Assembly (NCBI RefSeq): GCF_900107995.1
Contig: NZ_FNUM01000004.1
Location: forward strand, 1 to 64,000
Length of the DNA: 64,000 nt
Source: Alcanivorax sp. DSM 26293
GTDB lineage: Bacteria; Pseudomonadota; Gammaproteobacteria; Pseudomonadales; Alcanivoracaceae
Direction: 5' to 3'
The first letter of the stretch is position 1. The number at the start of each line of letters is the position of its first letter. This document shows positions 8,748 through 16,845 of this stretch, one piece after another. A model generated the notes under the pieces. The model was not told the origin of the DNA. It was given only the letters and a program-made list of their open reading frames with translations, and did no database searches. Made by a program: the position numbers and the translations under genes.

Positions 8748-8963
8748 TTACTGTTCCGAAAGAAGCTCGCTCGGGGAAACACCAAGCGCGTTGCTGATTT
8801 GATGAATTTTCAGCAGGGTGATGTTCTTCTCGCCACGTTCAATATGGCCCATATAACTACGATCAAGGCCAGCCTGACTCGCAAGTTCTTCCTGGGACAG
8901 CCCTCTCTCCTTACGCAAGGCCCTAACCTTTGAGCCAAACGCCTGTAGACGAGCATCTTGCAT
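8748..8963 (-). CDS. XRE-family HTH regulator, controller-like
   Basis: A 71-aa protein that is almost entirely one helix-turn-helix (RALRKERGLSQEELASQAGL, then RSYMGHIERGEKNITLLKI). The size and lack of other domains resemble C proteins of restriction systems and small toxin-antitoxin repressors. AAGGTGAG precedes the ATG on the minus strand. The start region overlaps a near-palindrome at 8967-8990, so autoregulation is likely. It is divergent from the SEC-C gene, which it may control too. Confidence 0.85.
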   Translation of the reverse strand: MQDARLQAFGSKVRALRKERGLSQEELASQAGLDRSYMGHIERGEKNITLLKIHQISNALGVSPSELLSEQ

Positions 8964-8966
8964 GAA

Positions 8967-8990
8967 AGTCTCACCTTAAAAGTGAGGACT
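8967..8990. promoter_or_regulatory. Operator-like dyad overlapping the XRE ribosome-binding region
   Basis: AGTCTCAC at 8967-8974 is mirrored by GTGAGGACT at 8982-8990, differing only by one inserted base. The arms end in AGTC/GACT, reminiscent of C-boxes of restriction controller proteins. It covers the leader of the XRE gene, in the divergent gap shared with the SEC-C gene. Confidence 0.5.
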
Positions 8991-9051
8991 ATCATTTTTT
9001 GATGCCTATTCATCCACGGACTATAATGCTCATTTTCATGTTAAGGGAACT

Positions 9052-9417
9052 ATGCACATCCAAAGAAATTCATCCTGCCCATGTGGGAGCGGAAAAAAGT
9101 TTAAAAAATGCTGTATTAACAGGCAGTTGCCGGCAGATTCCATCTACCAAGAGGCTTTCTATAACGTCATCAATCAAGCACTTCCATACCCGATCGGCTC
9201 GCCAGCCGAAAATTCCGTCGAATTCCAGAGGCTTGAGGACTGGGCGAATTCCTATCTATCCCAAATAAACCAAGACCATCCGTTATATTCTGTCCTCTCA
9301 GACCACTTGTGTACGCACCAGCAAATTATTGACCTCGCCAAAAGCCTGCAAATCTGGGATTACATATCAGTGGCAGAGCCTCTCTTTGACGCCTGGCTGT
9401 CAGCGCAAAATGAGTAA
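9052..9417 (+). CDS. SEC-C metal-binding motif protein
   Basis: The 121-aa protein opens with the SEC-C zinc motif CPCGSGKKFKKCC (residues 9-21). The remaining 100 residues are unassigned, helical and rich in aromatics, with no nuclease or transferase motif that I can see. AAGGGA precedes ATG 9052. It is the last accessory gene before the yjbQ remnant and is transcribed away from the XRE regulator. SEC-C-only proteins occur often on mobile islands; the function is unknown. Confidence 0.75.
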   Translation: MHIQRNSSCPCGSGKKFKKCCINRQLPADSIYQEAFYNVINQALPYPIGSPAENSVEFQRLEDWANSYLSQINQDHPLYSVLSDHLCTHQQIIDLAKSLQIWDYISVAEPLFDAWLSAQNE

Positions 9418-9490
9418 TTTTGGATTTGACCTATCAGGAAGGCCTTTCATGTCCATATCTCTTCATATGTACATATACGATTAGGGCCAG
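9418..9490. other. Accessory-island / backbone junction
   Basis: A short AT-rich stretch lies between the SEC-C stop and the broken end of yjbQ. The conserved YjbQ reading frame stops abruptly at 9490/9491, so this is the right end of the inserted island. I see no obvious att-type direct repeat, and the left partner would be outside the window. Confidence 0.55.
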
Positions 9491-9763
9491 CTATATAACC
9501 CGTACGTCCGGGCCTTCCAGGGTATGTTCATAGTAAGGCGCGTTTTCCGGCACCATCACATTCAGATGCCGCTCCAGATCGCCGCGCACATCCGGGTCGG
9601 CATTTTCGTTGATGGTCAGCGAGGCGGAGGTGTGCTGGATAAAAAGATGCAGCAAGCCCACCTTCACCTCTGCCAGCTCCGGCAAGCCTTGCAGCACCTC
9701 ACGGGTCACCAGGTGACAACCACGGCGTTGTGCCGCCAGCGTCAACGTTTTCTGAAACCACAT
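9491..9763 (-). pseudogene. yjbQ: YjbQ (UPF0047, thiamine-phosphate synthase-like), C-terminus lost
   Basis: The 90 residues from [15 protein letters not shown] to EHTLEGPDV match the first two thirds of YjbQ (usually about 138-140 aa), including [20 protein letters not shown] and [10 protein letters not shown]. The conserved tail with the GTWQG-type segment and second active-site region is missing; after EGPDV the frame reads VI and stops. ATG 9763 is chosen because GGGGAC precedes it and family members start MWFQ. Insertion of the island at this 3' end is the likely cause. A functional product is doubtful. Confidence 0.82.
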
Positions 9764-9852
9764 CTTCGTCCCCTTTGGACCTTGGCCCCGGCTGCGGGAA
9801 GCGGCAGACTCGAAGGTCTGCGTTTTCATCGCACAGCATTCAAGGGGCATGC

Positions 9853-10659
9853 ATGAAACTGAATGGCCAGACCATTGTACTCACCGGCGCTTCCAGTGGC
9901 ATCGGCGCCGAGGCGGCAAAAATCATGGCGCGCCGGGGCGCCACCCTGTGCCTGGTGGCACGCCGGGAAGAACAGCTGCGTGAGGTTCAGGAAGTCATCG
10001 AAACAGAGGGTGGCTGCGCCTTTATCTACCCCTGCGACTTGAGCGACAACGCGGCCATCGAGGCCTGCGCCGCACGGATTCTCGCCGAGCAACCGCGTAT
10101 CGATGCGCTGGTGAACAACGCGGCCCATTCCATCCGTCGCCCCATCGAGCAGTCCCTGGATCGCCTGCACGATTACCAGCGCACCGTACAGCTCAACTAC
10201 ATCGGCGCTGTGGCCATGACCCTGAAGCTGCTGCCGCGGTTTCTCGACCAGGGCCATGGTCATGTGGTGAATATTTCCAGCCTCTCCACCCAGGTGCCCA
10301 TCCCTCTTTTTTCTGCCTACCTGGCCAGCAAGAGCGCCCTGGAATCCTTCACCCGCTCTCTGCAGGCAGAGATGGGCCATCAGGGCATCAGCACCACGGT
10401 GGTGTACTTCCCCATGGTGCGCACGCCCATGTCATCGCGTACCGCCATCTACAAATACATGCCGATGATGCACGTGAAAAAAGCCGCCGGCTGGATCGTG
10501 GAAGCCTGCGAGAAACGCCCGGCGCGCATCGCCCGCCCCATGGGCAAACTGGGCAGCGTGCTACTCGCCGCCCTTCCCGGCCCGGCCACCAAACTGCCGC
10601 AACCGTTGTTCCGGGGCATGGACAAACTGCTGGCCAGCCAGCTGAAGAAGAAAGGTTGA
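9853..10659 (+). CDS. Acr1-like short-chain dehydrogenase/reductase
   Basis: A 268-aa SDR with the cofactor loop TGASSGIG at residues 11-18 and catalytic Y156/K160 in YLASK. The region [19 protein letters not shown] and [18 protein letters not shown] parallels Acr1, the fatty acyl-CoA reductase of Acinetobacter wax-ester synthesis, and the gene at 58620. It would reduce an acyl-CoA or related aldehyde/ketone with NADPH; the substrate is inferred. ATG 9853 lies 10 bp after GGGG. The gene ends facing the hydroxyacid dehydrogenase, with a long palindromic repeat between. Confidence 0.85.
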   Translation: MKLNGQTIVLTGASSGIGAEAAKIMARRGATLCLVARREEQLREVQEVIETEGGCAFIYPCDLSDNAAIEACAARILAEQPRIDALVNNAAHSIRRPIEQSLDRLHDYQRTVQLNYIGAVAMTLKLLPRFLDQGHGHVVNISSLSTQVPIPLFSAYLASKSALESFTRSLQAEMGHQGISTTVVYFPMVRTPMSSRTAIYKYMPMMHVKKAAGWIVEACEKRPARIARPMGKLGSVLLAALPGPATKLPQPLFRGMDKLLASQLKKKG

Positions 10660-10670
10660 CCCAACCCCGG

Positions 10671-10812
10671 CCGTAGGAGCGTCGCTCGCGGCGCGATTCC
10701 AAGCCAGGACAAAAGCACGCTCAACACAAAGCCCCTTCTTGCCCTCTGTAGCCTTGTGGAAAATCGATTTTTCTGGGGTTGGGTTATCGCGCCGCGAGCG
10801 ACACTCCTACGG
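10671..10812. repeat. Palindromic intergenic repeat, family A copy 1
   Basis: Inverted arms of 27 bp: left 10671-10697 beginning CCGTAGGAGCGTCGCTCGCG, right 10786-10812 ending CGCGAGCGACACTCCTACGG (one mismatch), separated by 88 bp. It lies between convergent genes; the right arm supplies the stop codon of the hydroxyacid dehydrogenase. The same arms recur at 23582, 36300 and 51104. Confidence 0.85.
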
Positions 10813-11769
10813 AGAGGCGTTAACCACATTGATCGCACTGCCCGCCTGCCACTGGCGGATATTTTCCACCACCCCGTCCAGCAAGCGTTGTCGACACTCT
10901 CTCGTGCCCCAGGCGTTGTGCGGGGTGATAATCAGATTGGGAATATCCGCCGCCAGCAACGGATGATCCACCGGCGGTGGTTCGCTGCTGAGCACGTCCA
11001 GGCCGGCGCCGCCCAGGTGGCCAGAACGCAGGGCATCGGCCAGCGCCGGTTCATCAATCAGGCCACCCCGGGCGGTGTTGATCAGAAAGGCGCCGGGCTT
11101 CATTTGCGCGATAAAGGACGCATTCACCAGCTTGTCGGTCTGCGCCGTCAGCGGGCAATGCAGGCTGAGCACATCCGCCTGCGGCAGCAACTCCGCCAAC
11201 GCCACCCGCCCGGACTGGCCACCATGGCGCCGGAAGGATTCCGCCACCAATACCTGCATGCCAAGCGCCTCGGCCAGCCGGGCCACTTCCCGGCCCAGAT
11301 CCCCGTGGCCGATCAGCCCCAGGGTCTTGCCGGCCAGCTCCATGATCGGGTGATTCAGCAGACAGAACTGGGCCGCCCGGCTCCAGGCACCGGCCTTCAC
11401 ATCCCGGTCGTACTGATGCCAGCGGGTGGCCAGTGACAGCATCAACGTCAAGGTGTGCTGGGCCACCGAGGCCCGCGCATAACCGCTCACATTGCACACG
11501 GTAATGCCCCGCTCCCGGGCAGCCTCCAGGTCCACATTATTGGTACCGGTGGCACAAATGCAGATAAGCTTGAGGGACGGGCAGGCTTTCAGGATCGCCG
11601 CATCCAGCACCACCTTGTTGGTGATGACCACCTGGGCATCCTGCAACCGCGCCACCCGCTCCTCCGGACGGGTCAGCGGATGGAAGGTCCAGGGCATCAA
11701 CGCCTCCAGGGCGGCGAAGTCCATCTCGTCGGGGTTGAGGGTATCGGTGTCGAGAAAAACGCCCTGCAT
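10807..11769 (-). CDS. D-2-hydroxyacid dehydrogenase (glycerate dehydrogenase/hydroxypyruvate reductase-like)
   Basis: A 320-aa member of the D-isomer-specific 2-hydroxyacid dehydrogenases, which interconvert 2-keto and D-2-hydroxy acids with NAD(P)H. The Rossmann loop GHGDLG is near residue 154. The catalytic triad is R234 (NTARGG), E263 (SSEPP) and H284 (TPHNAW). Length and motifs fit HprA-type enzymes; the exact substrate cannot be read from sequence. AAAGGTGA precedes ATG 11769. It is divergent from the DUF523 gene. Confidence 0.9.
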   Translation of the reverse strand: MQGVFLDTDTLNPDEMDFAALEALMPWTFHPLTRPEERVARLQDAQVVITNKVVLDAAILKACPSLKLICICATGTNNVDLEAARERGITVCNVSGYARASVAQHTLTLMLSLATRWHQYDRDVKAGAWSRAAQFCLLNHPIMELAGKTLGLIGHGDLGREVARLAEALGMQVLVAESFRRHGGQSGRVALAELLPQADVLSLHCPLTAQTDKLVNASFIAQMKPGAFLINTARGGLIDEPALADALRSGHLGGAGLDVLSSEPPPVDHPLLAADIPNLIITPHNAWGTRECRQRLLDGVVENIRQWQAGSAINVVNASP

Positions 11770-11807
11770 GTTCGGTCACCTTTATCGGGGAAGAAGGGAG
11801 GTGTTCC

Positions 11808-12476
11808 ATGCTAACGGATTTGCTGGAGAAGATGGGCTTCACCCTGCCACAGCATGACTGGCAGAAACCGGTGGTGGGCGTCAGTGCCTGCCTGCTCGGC
11901 CAGAAGGTTCGCTACGACGGCGACCACAAGCACAACGCCATCCTGGTTCACCAGCTCGGTCCGCTTCTGCGTTTTCGCGATACCTGTCCGGAAGTGGCCA
12001 TTGGCCTGCCGGTCCCGCGCCCGCCCATTCAGGTAGTGCAGGTGGATGACACCCTTCGCGTGAAGGGCGTGGACAATCCGCAGCAGGATGTCACCGACGC
12101 CCTGGAAGACGTGGCCTCCCGGTTCGGGGAACCGCTCAGCGGGTTTGTCCTGAAAGCCCGCTCCCCCAGTTGCGGCCACCTGAGCACCCCGGTGCACAAC
12201 ACCACAGGCCAGCAGATCGGCATGGCCTCCGGCGCCTTCGCCCGCAAGCTCCACGAATTATTTCCGCGCATTCCCCTGGCCAACGACAGCGACCTGGAAA
12301 AGCCCGCGTTTCTGCAGAGTTTTCTGCTACAGGTATATTGCTACCACCAGTGGCACCACAACGATCACCAGGGCCAGTGGCTCAATGCCATGCAGGCGCA
12401 AAGCGAACAACTGGACGAACCACTGCACAGCGGGCTGCGCCACTATCTCGATAAACTCGGGCAGGCGATGCATTGA
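11808..12476 (+). CDS. DUF523 domain protein (YbbK-like)
   Basis: A 222-aa protein. Residues about 20-165 carry the DUF523 signature: VGVSACLLGQKVRYDGDHK, a CPEVAIGLPVPRPP segment and ARSPSCGHLS. The conserved Cys residues suggest metal or redox chemistry, but the biochemical role is unknown. The C-terminal 60 residues do not show the DUF1722 domain fused in E. coli YbgA. GGAGG lies 10 bp before ATG 11808. A perfect 27-bp hairpin follows the stop. Confidence 0.85.
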   Translation: MLTDLLEKMGFTLPQHDWQKPVVGVSACLLGQKVRYDGDHKHNAILVHQLGPLLRFRDTCPEVAIGLPVPRPPIQVVQVDDTLRVKGVDNPQQDVTDALEDVASRFGEPLSGFVLKARSPSCGHLSTPVHNTTGQQIGMASGAFARKLHELFPRIPLANDSDLEKPAFLQSFLLQVYCYHQWHHNDHQGQWLNAMQAQSEQLDEPLHSGLRHYLDKLGQAMH

Positions 12477-12504
12477 GCGCTCTTCTCCCCTCCCCGCCAC
12501 AACC

Positions 12505-12574
12505 GTTGGAGCCTTGCTCGCAAGGCGAAGGTTTTCGTTTCATCGGGCCTTCGCCTTGCGAGCAAGGCTCCAAC
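12505..12574. repeat. Palindromic intergenic repeat, family C copy 1 (perfect 27-bp arms)
   Basis: Left arm 12505-12531 starts GTTGGAGCCTTGCTCGCAAG; right arm 12548-12574 is its exact complement, with a 16-base loop. It lies between convergent DUF523 and DUF4112 genes and could terminate both. Relatives occur at 41207-41283, 32943-33030 and as half copies near 21629 and 22867. Confidence 0.88.
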
Positions 12575-12594
12575 AACAAGAGGGAGCTCACGCT

Positions 12595-13050
12595 TCAGAA
12601 AATCAGCGTCAGCCCACCGGTGACAACGGCAAACAGGATGGACAACCCGATCAGGGTCTTCCAGGGGAATGGTGGCGGGGGCGGCTCCACTTCGAGCTGC
12701 TTTTCCAGGTAATTCTTCAGCAGCTTGGTGTTGCGGGTATTGGCCTTGTAGATGGCATCGAAGGCATCGCCCACCACCGGCAACAGCCCGCCAAGAAAGT
12801 CGATGCCGATATTGCGCAGCATACGCAACTTCACACTCTTGCTGGCCCCGGCCCGCTGCGCTTCGATCAGCACATAGCTGGATAACACCAAGCCGGCCGC
12901 ATCACCCACCAGCGGCACCAGGCCGATAATGGCCTCGGCACCGATCTGAAATTTGGTAAAGGGAATGCCGATGCTGCTGTCGGTAAAACGGCTGAACTTT
13001 TCCAGCCGCTCCAGGGTTGCCCGTTGCTGGGCTTCTGTCCTTGCTGCCAT
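12595..13050 (-). CDS. DUF4112 membrane protein
   Basis: A 151-aa DUF4112 protein. The paired glycine/proline turns IIGLVPLVGDAAGL and LGGLLPVVGDAFDAIYKAN are the family hallmark. A single C-terminal transmembrane helix (LIGLSILFAVVTGGLTLIF) follows a polyproline stretch. GGAGAT precedes ATG 13050, which overlaps the upstream Rieske stop by one base (TAATG), so the two are translationally coupled. Function unknown. Confidence 0.85.
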   Translation of the reverse strand: MAARTEAQQRATLERLEKFSRFTDSSIGIPFTKFQIGAEAIIGLVPLVGDAAGLVLSSYVLIEAQRAGASKSVKLRMLRNIGIDFLGGLLPVVGDAFDAIYKANTRNTKLLKNYLEKQLEVEPPPPPFPWKTLIGLSILFAVVTGGLTLIF

Positions 13051-13394
13051 TACATCTCCACAAACAGGTGGCCGTCTTCTTCCGTGACCGGCCAGGTCTC
13101 CAGGGCTTTCTCGCCCCGCACCACATTCAACAACTGCACACCGGGGGGAAAGTTGGCCCACTCGGTGACTTCGCCGGTACGGATATCAAACCGCGCCCGG
13201 TGCAGCGGACACTGAACACACTTGTCCTCGACGATCTTGCCCTTGCCCAGGGACGCAAACATATGGGTACAACGGGCCTGAGTGGCATAAAAACCATCAC
13301 TCAGGTGATACACCACCAGTTTTTTACCACCGGCTTCCATCGCACGGCTTTTCCCTTGCGGGAGGTCCTGGCTGGCACAGAGTTCATAACGCAT
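13050..13394 (-). CDS. Rieske [2Fe-2S] ferredoxin
   Basis: A 114-aa single-domain Rieske protein. Cluster ligands are C42 and H44 (CTH) and C62 and H65 (CPLH), with the usual 17-residue separation. Such proteins feed electrons to oxygenases or act as NirD-like subunits; no oxygenase is adjacent. Its stop overlaps the DUF4112 start (TAATG). The 5' side is a 313-bp repeat-filled gap. Confidence 0.9.
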   Translation of the reverse strand: MRYELCASQDLPQGKSRAMEAGGKKLVVYHLSDGFYATQARCTHMFASLGKGKIVEDKCVQCPLHRARFDIRTGEVTEWANFPPGVQLLNVVRGEKALETWPVTEEDGHLFVEM

Positions 13395-13707
13395 GTTGCT
13401 CTCCTTGCTGGCTTGGAAAAATCAGTTGTGAGTGACGAGCCCCTGTAGGAGCACCTCTCGAGGTGCGAACCTTGCGCAGCAAGGAAATCGCCCGCAGGGC
13501 GATCAGGCATTACAGCGCTCGACAGGCTTCATTCATAGCATTGCGGAATCCCGGAAATCTCTGTCGCCTCGCTACGCTCGGTTCGCGCCTCGAGAGGCGT
13601 TATTCGCTACGCTCACCCTTCGGGCCGCACGGAAATACGTGCGTTACTCCGCTACGCTCCGTTCCTACAGCGGCTTCGTGGAAAACGCCTTTTAAGATTG
13701 GCGCCTA
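13395..13707. repeat. Composite palindromic repeat, family B copy 1, filling the gap before speA
   Basis: This gene-free interval contains CTGTAGGAGCACCTCTCGAG (from 13443) and the reverse-oriented TTCGCGCCTCGAGAGGCG near 13581-13598, plus an inner segment (GAAATCGCCCGCAGGGCGAT, then CAGCGCTCGACAGG). The 27743-27899 copy shares the same inner segment. Further GCTACGCTC-rich sequence runs to 13670. No gene is visible. Confidence 0.8.
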
Positions 13708-15588
13708 TCACTCCAGATAGGTATACCCGGCCAGGCCTTCGCGTACCAGCCCGATAAAGGTTTCCTGCTCGCCGTCGCTCAAATGCGCCTGGCGACAATG
13801 TTGCTCCAGGGCTCCCAACAACTTGTCGGTATCGTAGTTCACGTAGCGCAGCACGGAGCTCACCGTGTCGCCCTGAATGGCATGGCTCAGGGTGATGGCG
13901 CCATCGGCTTCCACGTCCACATCCACGGAATCCGTGTCGCCGAACAGGTTGTGCATGTCGCCGAGGATTTCCTGGTAAGCACCCACCATGAAAATCCCCA
14001 GGTGGCCGTTGAGTTGTTCCGGCAGTGGCAAGGTGGCTTCCACGCCTTCGCCATCCACGAACTGGTCGATGCGGCCATCGGAATCGCAGGTAATGTCCTG
14101 GATCACCGCCCGGCGGGTGGCCGGCTTGTCCAGGCCGGACAGTGGCAACACCGGGAAGACCTGATTGATCCCCCACACATCCGGCACCGACTGGAACACG
14201 GAAAAATTCACGAACAACTTGTCCGCCAGGGTTTCGTTGAGGCTGTCGAGCAACTCGCGCTGCTGCTTGCGCAGCGGGTTCAACCGGCCGCGCAGGGCCA
14301 GCAGGCAGTTGATATACAGCTGCTCGCCCCGGGCGCGGGTGCCCAGGCCCAGGTCGCCGGCAATATAGCGCTGGTGAATGTCCTGCCAGGCACCGGTCAC
14401 TTCCGAGAAACGCTCGATCAGATTGCCCGGCTCGCCGGCCAGCAACCCTTGCAGCTCCCACAACTGATGCAGCTCGGCCACGTCGTCGTCCGCCGGCGCC
14501 TCCACCGTCACCGGGGCCATCTGCTCCTGGTCGGTGATATTCACCAGCAACACCGCGTGGTGGGCGGTCAGCGCCCGGCCGGATTCGGAGATGATGTTGG
14601 GCTCCGGCAGGCCGTGCTGGGCGCACTGCTGCTGCAAGGTCTGCACGATATGGCGGGCATAGTCACCCACCCCGTAGTTCATGGAGCAATAGGAACGGGA
14701 GTGAGTGCCTTCATAGTCCACCCCCAGGCCACCGCCCACATCCACGGTTTCCACCGCCGCGCCCAGAGCGCGCATCTCGGTGTAGTAACGGGCCGCTTCG
14801 CGCATGCCCGCCTTGATGTCCTGGATATTAGCCACCTGGGAGCCCAGGTGGAAATGCAGCAGCTTCACGCAGTCCAGTCGCCCGGCGGCACGGCAATGCT
14901 CGATGGCCGCCATCAGCTGCGGCGCACTCAGGCCGAACTTGGACTTCTCGCCCCCGGTGTTCTGCCAGTTGCCCTTGCTGATGCTCATCAGCCGCACCCG
15001 CAGGCCGATGCGCGGCGATACGCCCAGCTCATCCGCCAGCGACAGCAGCGCCGGCAGCTCGGACATCTTCTCCACCACGATATGCACGTGAAAGCCCAAC
15101 TTCTCGCCCATCAGCGCCAGACGCAGGTATTCCGCGTCCTTGTAGCCGTTGCAGACGATGGTATCGCCCGGGTTGGACAGGGCCAGCACGGCCAGCAGCT
15201 CCGGCTTGGAACCTGCCTCCAGGCCAATGCGCTCGCCGTCTTCGCGGGCGCGCAGAATCTCGTGCACCACCCGGCGCTGCTGGTTCACCTTGATCGGATA
15301 CACCGGCGTATAGCCGCCCTGATAGTCGTTGCCCTCAATGGCCTCCCGGAAGGCCCCGGCCAGCAGCTTGACCCGCTGGCGAAGGATCCCGGAAAAACGC
15401 GCCAACACCGGCGCCCGCAACCCGGCCACCCGGCAGCTTTCCAGCACCGCTTCCAGCGTGGCCTGGCCGCCCTGCTCGCCATTGGGCCGCACACACAGCT
15501 GGCCCTGGTCGTCGATTCGGAAGTAGCTGTCGCCCCAGCGATCCACGTTATAGATGTCGCTGGCGGGCAAGGGAGATCTGTCGGTCAT
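13708..15588 (-). CDS. speA: Biosynthetic arginine decarboxylase
   Basis: A 626-aa PLP enzyme that converts arginine to agmatine in putrescine synthesis. YPIKVNQQ places the PLP-binding lysine at K100. FHLGSQ and VDVGGGLGVDYEG are barrel motifs of the alanine-racemase-fold decarboxylases, and the length matches SpeA. AGGACAGG precedes ATG 15588. It is divergent from speE across 207 bp, pairing decarboxylation with aminopropyl transfer in one polyamine locus. Confidence 0.96.
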   Translation of the reverse strand: MTDRSPLPASDIYNVDRWGDSYFRIDDQGQLCVRPNGEQGGQATLEAVLESCRVAGLRAPVLARFSGILRQRVKLLAGAFREAIEGNDYQGGYTPVYPIKVNQQRRVVHEILRAREDGERIGLEAGSKPELLAVLALSNPGDTIVCNGYKDAEYLRLALMGEKLGFHVHIVVEKMSELPALLSLADELGVSPRIGLRVRLMSISKGNWQNTGGEKSKFGLSAPQLMAAIEHCRAAGRLDCVKLLHFHLGSQVANIQDIKAGMREAARYYTEMRALGAAVETVDVGGGLGVDYEGTHSRSYCSMNYGVGDYARHIVQTLQQQCAQHGLPEPNIISESGRALTAHHAVLLVNITDQEQMAPVTVEAPADDDVAELHQLWELQGLLAGEPGNLIERFSEVTGAWQDIHQRYIAGDLGLGTRARGEQLYINCLLALRGRLNPLRKQQRELLDSLNETLADKLFVNFSVFQSVPDVWGINQVFPVLPLSGLDKPATRRAVIQDITCDSDGRIDQFVDGEGVEATLPLPEQLNGHLGIFMVGAYQEILGDMHNLFGDTDSVDVDVEADGAITLSHAIQGDTVSSVLRYVNYDTDKLLGALEQHCRQAHLSDGEQETFIGLVREGLAGYTYLE

Positions 15589-15795
15589 TACCTGTCCTGA
15601 AATAAGGGGTGTTGTCTGGGGGCATTATGCCTGCCGGGGCGCCGCACTCGCACCCCTTTTTCCTGCTTTACATGGGAGACGCAAGCCTTACAATCCGGCC
15701 CTGAGAGGCTAGGTTTTTGTGGGAAGTCATGCTTGCATGACGAAGGCAGAAGCTCCACGCCTGTCAGCCCCCACACCACGCCATCAGGAACCACC

Positions 15796-16656
15796 ATGAG
15801 CAGCACCAAAGACAACTGGTTTTACGAGCACTTCGACACCGCCGGCACCGCTTTCGGCCTGCGCCTGAAACAAAAGCTGGAAGAAGTGCAGACCGAGTAT
15901 CAGCACATCGAGATGTGGGAAACCGACACCTTCGGTTACCTGATGACCATCGATGGCGCCACCATGCTCACCACCCGCGACAACTTCCTCTACCACGAGA
16001 TGATGTCGCACCCGGTGCTGTTCAGCCACGCCAACCCCAAGCGCGTCATCATCATCGGTGGCGGCGACTGCGGCACCCTGCGTGAAGTGCTGCGTCACTC
16101 CAGCGTGGAAAAAGCCACCCAGATCGACATCGACGAAATGGTCACCCGCTATTCCGAGAAATACTTCCCGGAACTGTGCGAGTCCAACGGCGACAGCCGC
16201 GCCGAGCTGCTGTTCGAAGACGGCGTGCAGTACATGCGCAACTGTGAAGACGGCAGCGTGGACGTGATCATTGTGGATTCCACCGACCCGGTAGGCCCGG
16301 CGGAAGGCCTGTTCAAGGCCGACTTCTTCCGCGATTGCCACCGCGTCCTGGCCGATGGCGGCATCATCGTGCAGCAATCCGAATCCCCGCTGCTGCACAG
16401 CGATACCATCATCAAGGACCTGCACGCCAACATGCGCGAAGCGGGCTTCACCACCACCCAGACCCTGCCCTTCCCGCAGCCGGTATACCCCAGCGGCTGG
16501 TGGAGCTGCACCATGGCCGGCAAGAACACCGACGTGAGCCAATTCCGCGAAGCGGATGCGACCGGTAAAGGGTTTGAGACGAAGTACTACACTGCCGCCC
16601 AGCATAAAGGGGCGCTGGTGTTGCCGCCGTTTATGGAGAAGGCGATTAAGGGCTAA
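15796..16656 (+). CDS. speE: Spermidine synthase (polyamine aminopropyltransferase)
   Basis: The 286-aa enzyme transfers aminopropyl from decarboxylated S-adenosylmethionine to putrescine. It shows the GGGDCGTLREVLRH cofactor loop near residues 88-101, the QIDIDEMV acidic strand, and catalytic D161 in DSTDPVGPAEGLF. ATG 15796 follows AGGAACC. A 7-bp tandem repeat begins within the stop codon, followed by a terminator. Confidence 0.96.
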   Translation: MSSTKDNWFYEHFDTAGTAFGLRLKQKLEEVQTEYQHIEMWETDTFGYLMTIDGATMLTTRDNFLYHEMMSHPVLFSHANPKRVIIIGGGDCGTLREVLRHSSVEKATQIDIDEMVTRYSEKYFPELCESNGDSRAELLFEDGVQYMRNCEDGSVDVIIVDSTDPVGPAEGLFKADFFRDCHRVLADGGIIVQQSESPLLHSDTIIKDLHANMREAGFTTTQTLPFPQPVYPSGWWSCTMAGKNTDVSQFREADATGKGFETKYYTAAQHKGALVLPPFMEKAIKG

Positions 16657-16740
16657 GTTGAAAGTTGAAAGTTGAAAGTTGAAAGTTGAAAGTTGAAAGT
16701 TGAAAGTTGAAAGTTGAAAGTTGAAAGTTGAAAGTTGAAA
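16655..16740. repeat. Heptanucleotide tandem repeat, about 12 copies of AAGTTGA
   Basis: 86 bp of near-perfect 7-bp repeats starts in the speE stop codon and ends 5 bp before the speE terminator. Copy number may vary by slippage. Degenerate heptamer arrays recur at 21541, 22947, 23661, 25011 and 25134, each except 21541 at a stop codon. Confidence 0.92.
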
Positions 16741-16745
16741 AAATA

Positions 16746-16782
16746 ATGCCCTTGTCTTCGATGGAAGCAAGGGCATTTTTTT
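16746..16782 (+). terminator. Intrinsic terminator of speE
   Basis: ATGCCCTTG (16746-16754) pairs with CAAGGGCAT (16768-16776), extended by CTTC/GAAG inside, and is followed by a seven-T run (16776-16782). A near copy is found at 18224-18257. Confidence 0.88.
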
Positions 16783-16845
16783 ATGAAGAAATCTTTTGGG
16801 AAATGGGAGACCTGACCCTCATCCTCTGACCCTCATCCTCTCCCA

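Noticed and set aside
13783..15600. 605-codon plus-strand frame opposite speA
   Set aside because: It is the antisense shadow of a clear arginine decarboxylase gene; composition is His/Gln-rich, as expected for reversed GC-rich codons, and no family is recognisable.
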